DNA of 6,841 nt from GCA-2686765 sp036012725 (lineage in GTDB: Bacteria; Pseudomonadota; Alphaproteobacteria; Rhodospirillales; 2-02-FULL-58-16). Positions 6,165 to 6,841 of the stretch are shown piece by piece. Where the stretch lies: the NCBI GenBank assembly GCA_036012725.1, contig DASCPW010000109.1, positions 1-6,841 on the forward strand, in the 5' to 3' direction. Every line of letters starts with the position of its first letter. Position 1 is the first letter of the stretch. A program made the translations under genes and the position numbers. Below the pieces are notes generated by a model that did not search any database, was not told the DNA's origin, and was given only the letters and a program-made list of their open reading frames with translations.

Positions 6165-6563
6165 ATGGGCAACGGGCAGTGCGGCGGCAAATTCGACTTT
6201 ACGCTTCACCATATCGGCTTCGAGACCGACTACTATTATCACGATAGCGGCAACCTGCAATTGTCCACGCAAACGATCGATAGTTATGAAAACAAAAAAG
6301 AGGGTGCCGAAATCTTTTTTCAAAACGCCACCGGTGAAGGCTTCAGTTCGCAACATATGCTCGCCTGGTTCCTGACCCAAAGCCGGACCACGATCGCCGA
6401 CCACCTGCCGCCGCCGGGCAAAATCAAGGCGGGCCGGTGTTACCTCACCTTGCCGATCAAATTCCAGGAAGGCCATTTCCATATGATGACGGCGTCGGGC
6501 GTGGCGGATTTGAAAACCTTGAAGCTCTACGTCCGGGTCACCGCGCACGCAAGGACGGCTTAG
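6165..6563 (+). CDS. Hypothetical protein, 132 aa, in operon with the desaturase
   Basis: The ATG at 6165 follows the desaturase stop by 3 bases, with GGGA (6154-6157) seven bases upstream as a plausible ribosome binding site, so the two are probably cotranscribed and may act together. Third codon positions are GC-rich in this frame, which favours it over the overlapping minus-strand frame. The protein has no signal peptide or membrane helix. It is rich in aromatic and polar residues: FDFTLHHIGFETDYYYHDSG near residues 10-29, a middle part with EGAEIFFQNATGEGF (47-61), and a C-terminal part with CYLTLPIKFQEGHFHMMTAS (about 93-112) and LKLYVRVTA that looks beta-rich. I recognise no family and assign no function. 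The stop is TAG; the frame then stays open for another 51 codons. Confidence 0.7.
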   Translation: MGNGQCGGKFDFTLHHIGFETDYYYHDSGNLQLSTQTIDSYENKKEGAEIFFQNATGEGFSSQHMLAWFLTQSRTTIADHLPPPGKIKAGRCYLTLPIKFQEGHFHMMTASGVADLKTLKLYVRVTAHARTA

Positions 6564-6753
6564 ATCGCCGGGGCGATTGCGGTCAGCGAATTCGCGAAAA
6601 TCCATTTTTGCGGATTTCCGTTGTGGATAGGCAAAAGTCTACATAGGCGCACTCGTATCGAGGCCGCCCTAGAAAGCGACTCCATTGCCGAGGTTTTTTC
6701 CGGCGGCGTCTGGCGCTAGATTCCGGTGGTTTTCAGTTATCGCGGAGTTACCG
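6564..6753 (+). other. Intergenic stretch with an open frame after TAG, no confident gene
   Basis: In the frame of the preceding gene, the 51 codons after its TAG are open until a TAG at 6717-6719. The last part, RIEAALESDSIAEVFSGGVWR, looks protein-like. No start codon with a ribosome binding site precedes it: a TTG at 6621 could start only 32 residues. An imperfect hairpin, AAATCC (6597-6602) with GGATTT (6612-6617), lacks a T-run and is not a convincing terminator. The stretch may be a decayed gene end or chance. Confidence 0.3.
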
Positions 6754-6841
6754 ATGCGACGTTTCACCTTGCTCTCCGTTCTCAGCTGGGGCTTTTTCGC
6801 CGCCTAGGCGCCGGCTTGCGGCGCCCAGGTTCCCGTTCCCG
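6754..6841 (+). pseudogene. Start of a secreted-protein gene interrupted by TAG at codon 18, partial
   Basis: ATG at 6754 has a strong ribosome binding site, GGAG at 6744-6747, with a six-base spacer. It opens MRRFTLLSVLSWGFFAA, a clear signal-peptide pattern (two arginines, hydrophobic core). The next codon is TAG (6805-6807). In the same frame after it come APACGAQVPVP up to the window edge, which continues a signal peptide well: A-P-A or C-G-A would serve as cleavage sites, followed by a proline-rich mature start. One C-to-T change (CAG to TAG) would explain the break. It may be a pseudogene, a sequencing error, or a 17-residue leader peptide by chance; readthrough is least likely. The rest of the gene is outside the window. 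Confidence 0.45.

Noticed and set aside
6099..6605. 168-codon minus-strand frame opposite the 132-residue gene
   Set aside because: Third-position GC is high on the plus frame, the plus gene has proper spacing after the desaturase, and the minus frame overlaps the conserved desaturase end.
6597..6617. Hairpin AAATCC/GGATTT after the 132-residue gene as a terminator
   Set aside because: The stem is AT-rich and short and is not followed by a run of T on either strand.

Overview
The window looks like a chromosomal segment from an alphaproteobacterium, possibly of the Rhodospirillales type. That placement is an inference from the high GC content of most of the window and from the style of NadA and NadC (NadC ends in the GRIT-SSAPAADIGLD form I associate with alphaproteobacteria). 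No rRNA, tRNA, CRISPR array or recognisable transposase is visible.

Left part (1-2752) is a glycan-related region. A glycosyltransferase family 9 (heptosyltransferase-like) gene runs leftward off the window edge; it has no stop codon inside the window and is easy to miss. It is clearly AT-richer than everything else. Divergent from it is a large polytopic membrane protein of the GT-C / GT39-like type, which would use lipid-linked sugars at the periplasmic face. A 37-codon open frame lies just in front of it. Together they suggest a surface-polysaccharide or LPS locus whose left side may have been acquired by transfer.

Between 2753 and 3178 there is no confident gene. The stretch holds a 49-codon minus-strand frame with a good ribosome binding site and a cluster of three short hairpins, where the membrane glycosyltransferase and nadC converge.

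The middle (3179-5052, minus strand) is a two-gene NAD de novo synthesis operon, nadA-nadC, overlapping by GTGA. NadA makes quinolinate from iminoaspartate and dihydroxyacetone phosphate; NadC converts quinolinate to nicotinate mononucleotide. The usual first gene, nadB (or an aspartate dehydrogenase gene), is not next to them.

The right part (5322-6841, plus strand) starts divergently from nadA with a sterol desaturase / fatty acid hydroxylase superfamily membrane di-iron enzyme. An unrecognised 132-residue soluble protein follows after 3 bases, probably in the same operon. The start of the desaturase is unusual: the homology-like frame extends upstream of the first ATG to an ATA codon preceded by a Shine-Dalgarno-like GGAGAG, while the ATG itself sits in a perfect 7-bp inverted repeat. 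At the right edge, a well-formed ribosome binding site and ATG open a signal-peptide-like frame that is cut by an amber TAG at codon 18, suggesting a broken gene, a sequence error or, less likely, readthrough.

No clear new multi-gene system is visible. The best leads are the interrupted signal-peptide gene, the start region of the desaturase, the unrecognised partner of the desaturase, and the small frames and hairpins in the intergenic regions.
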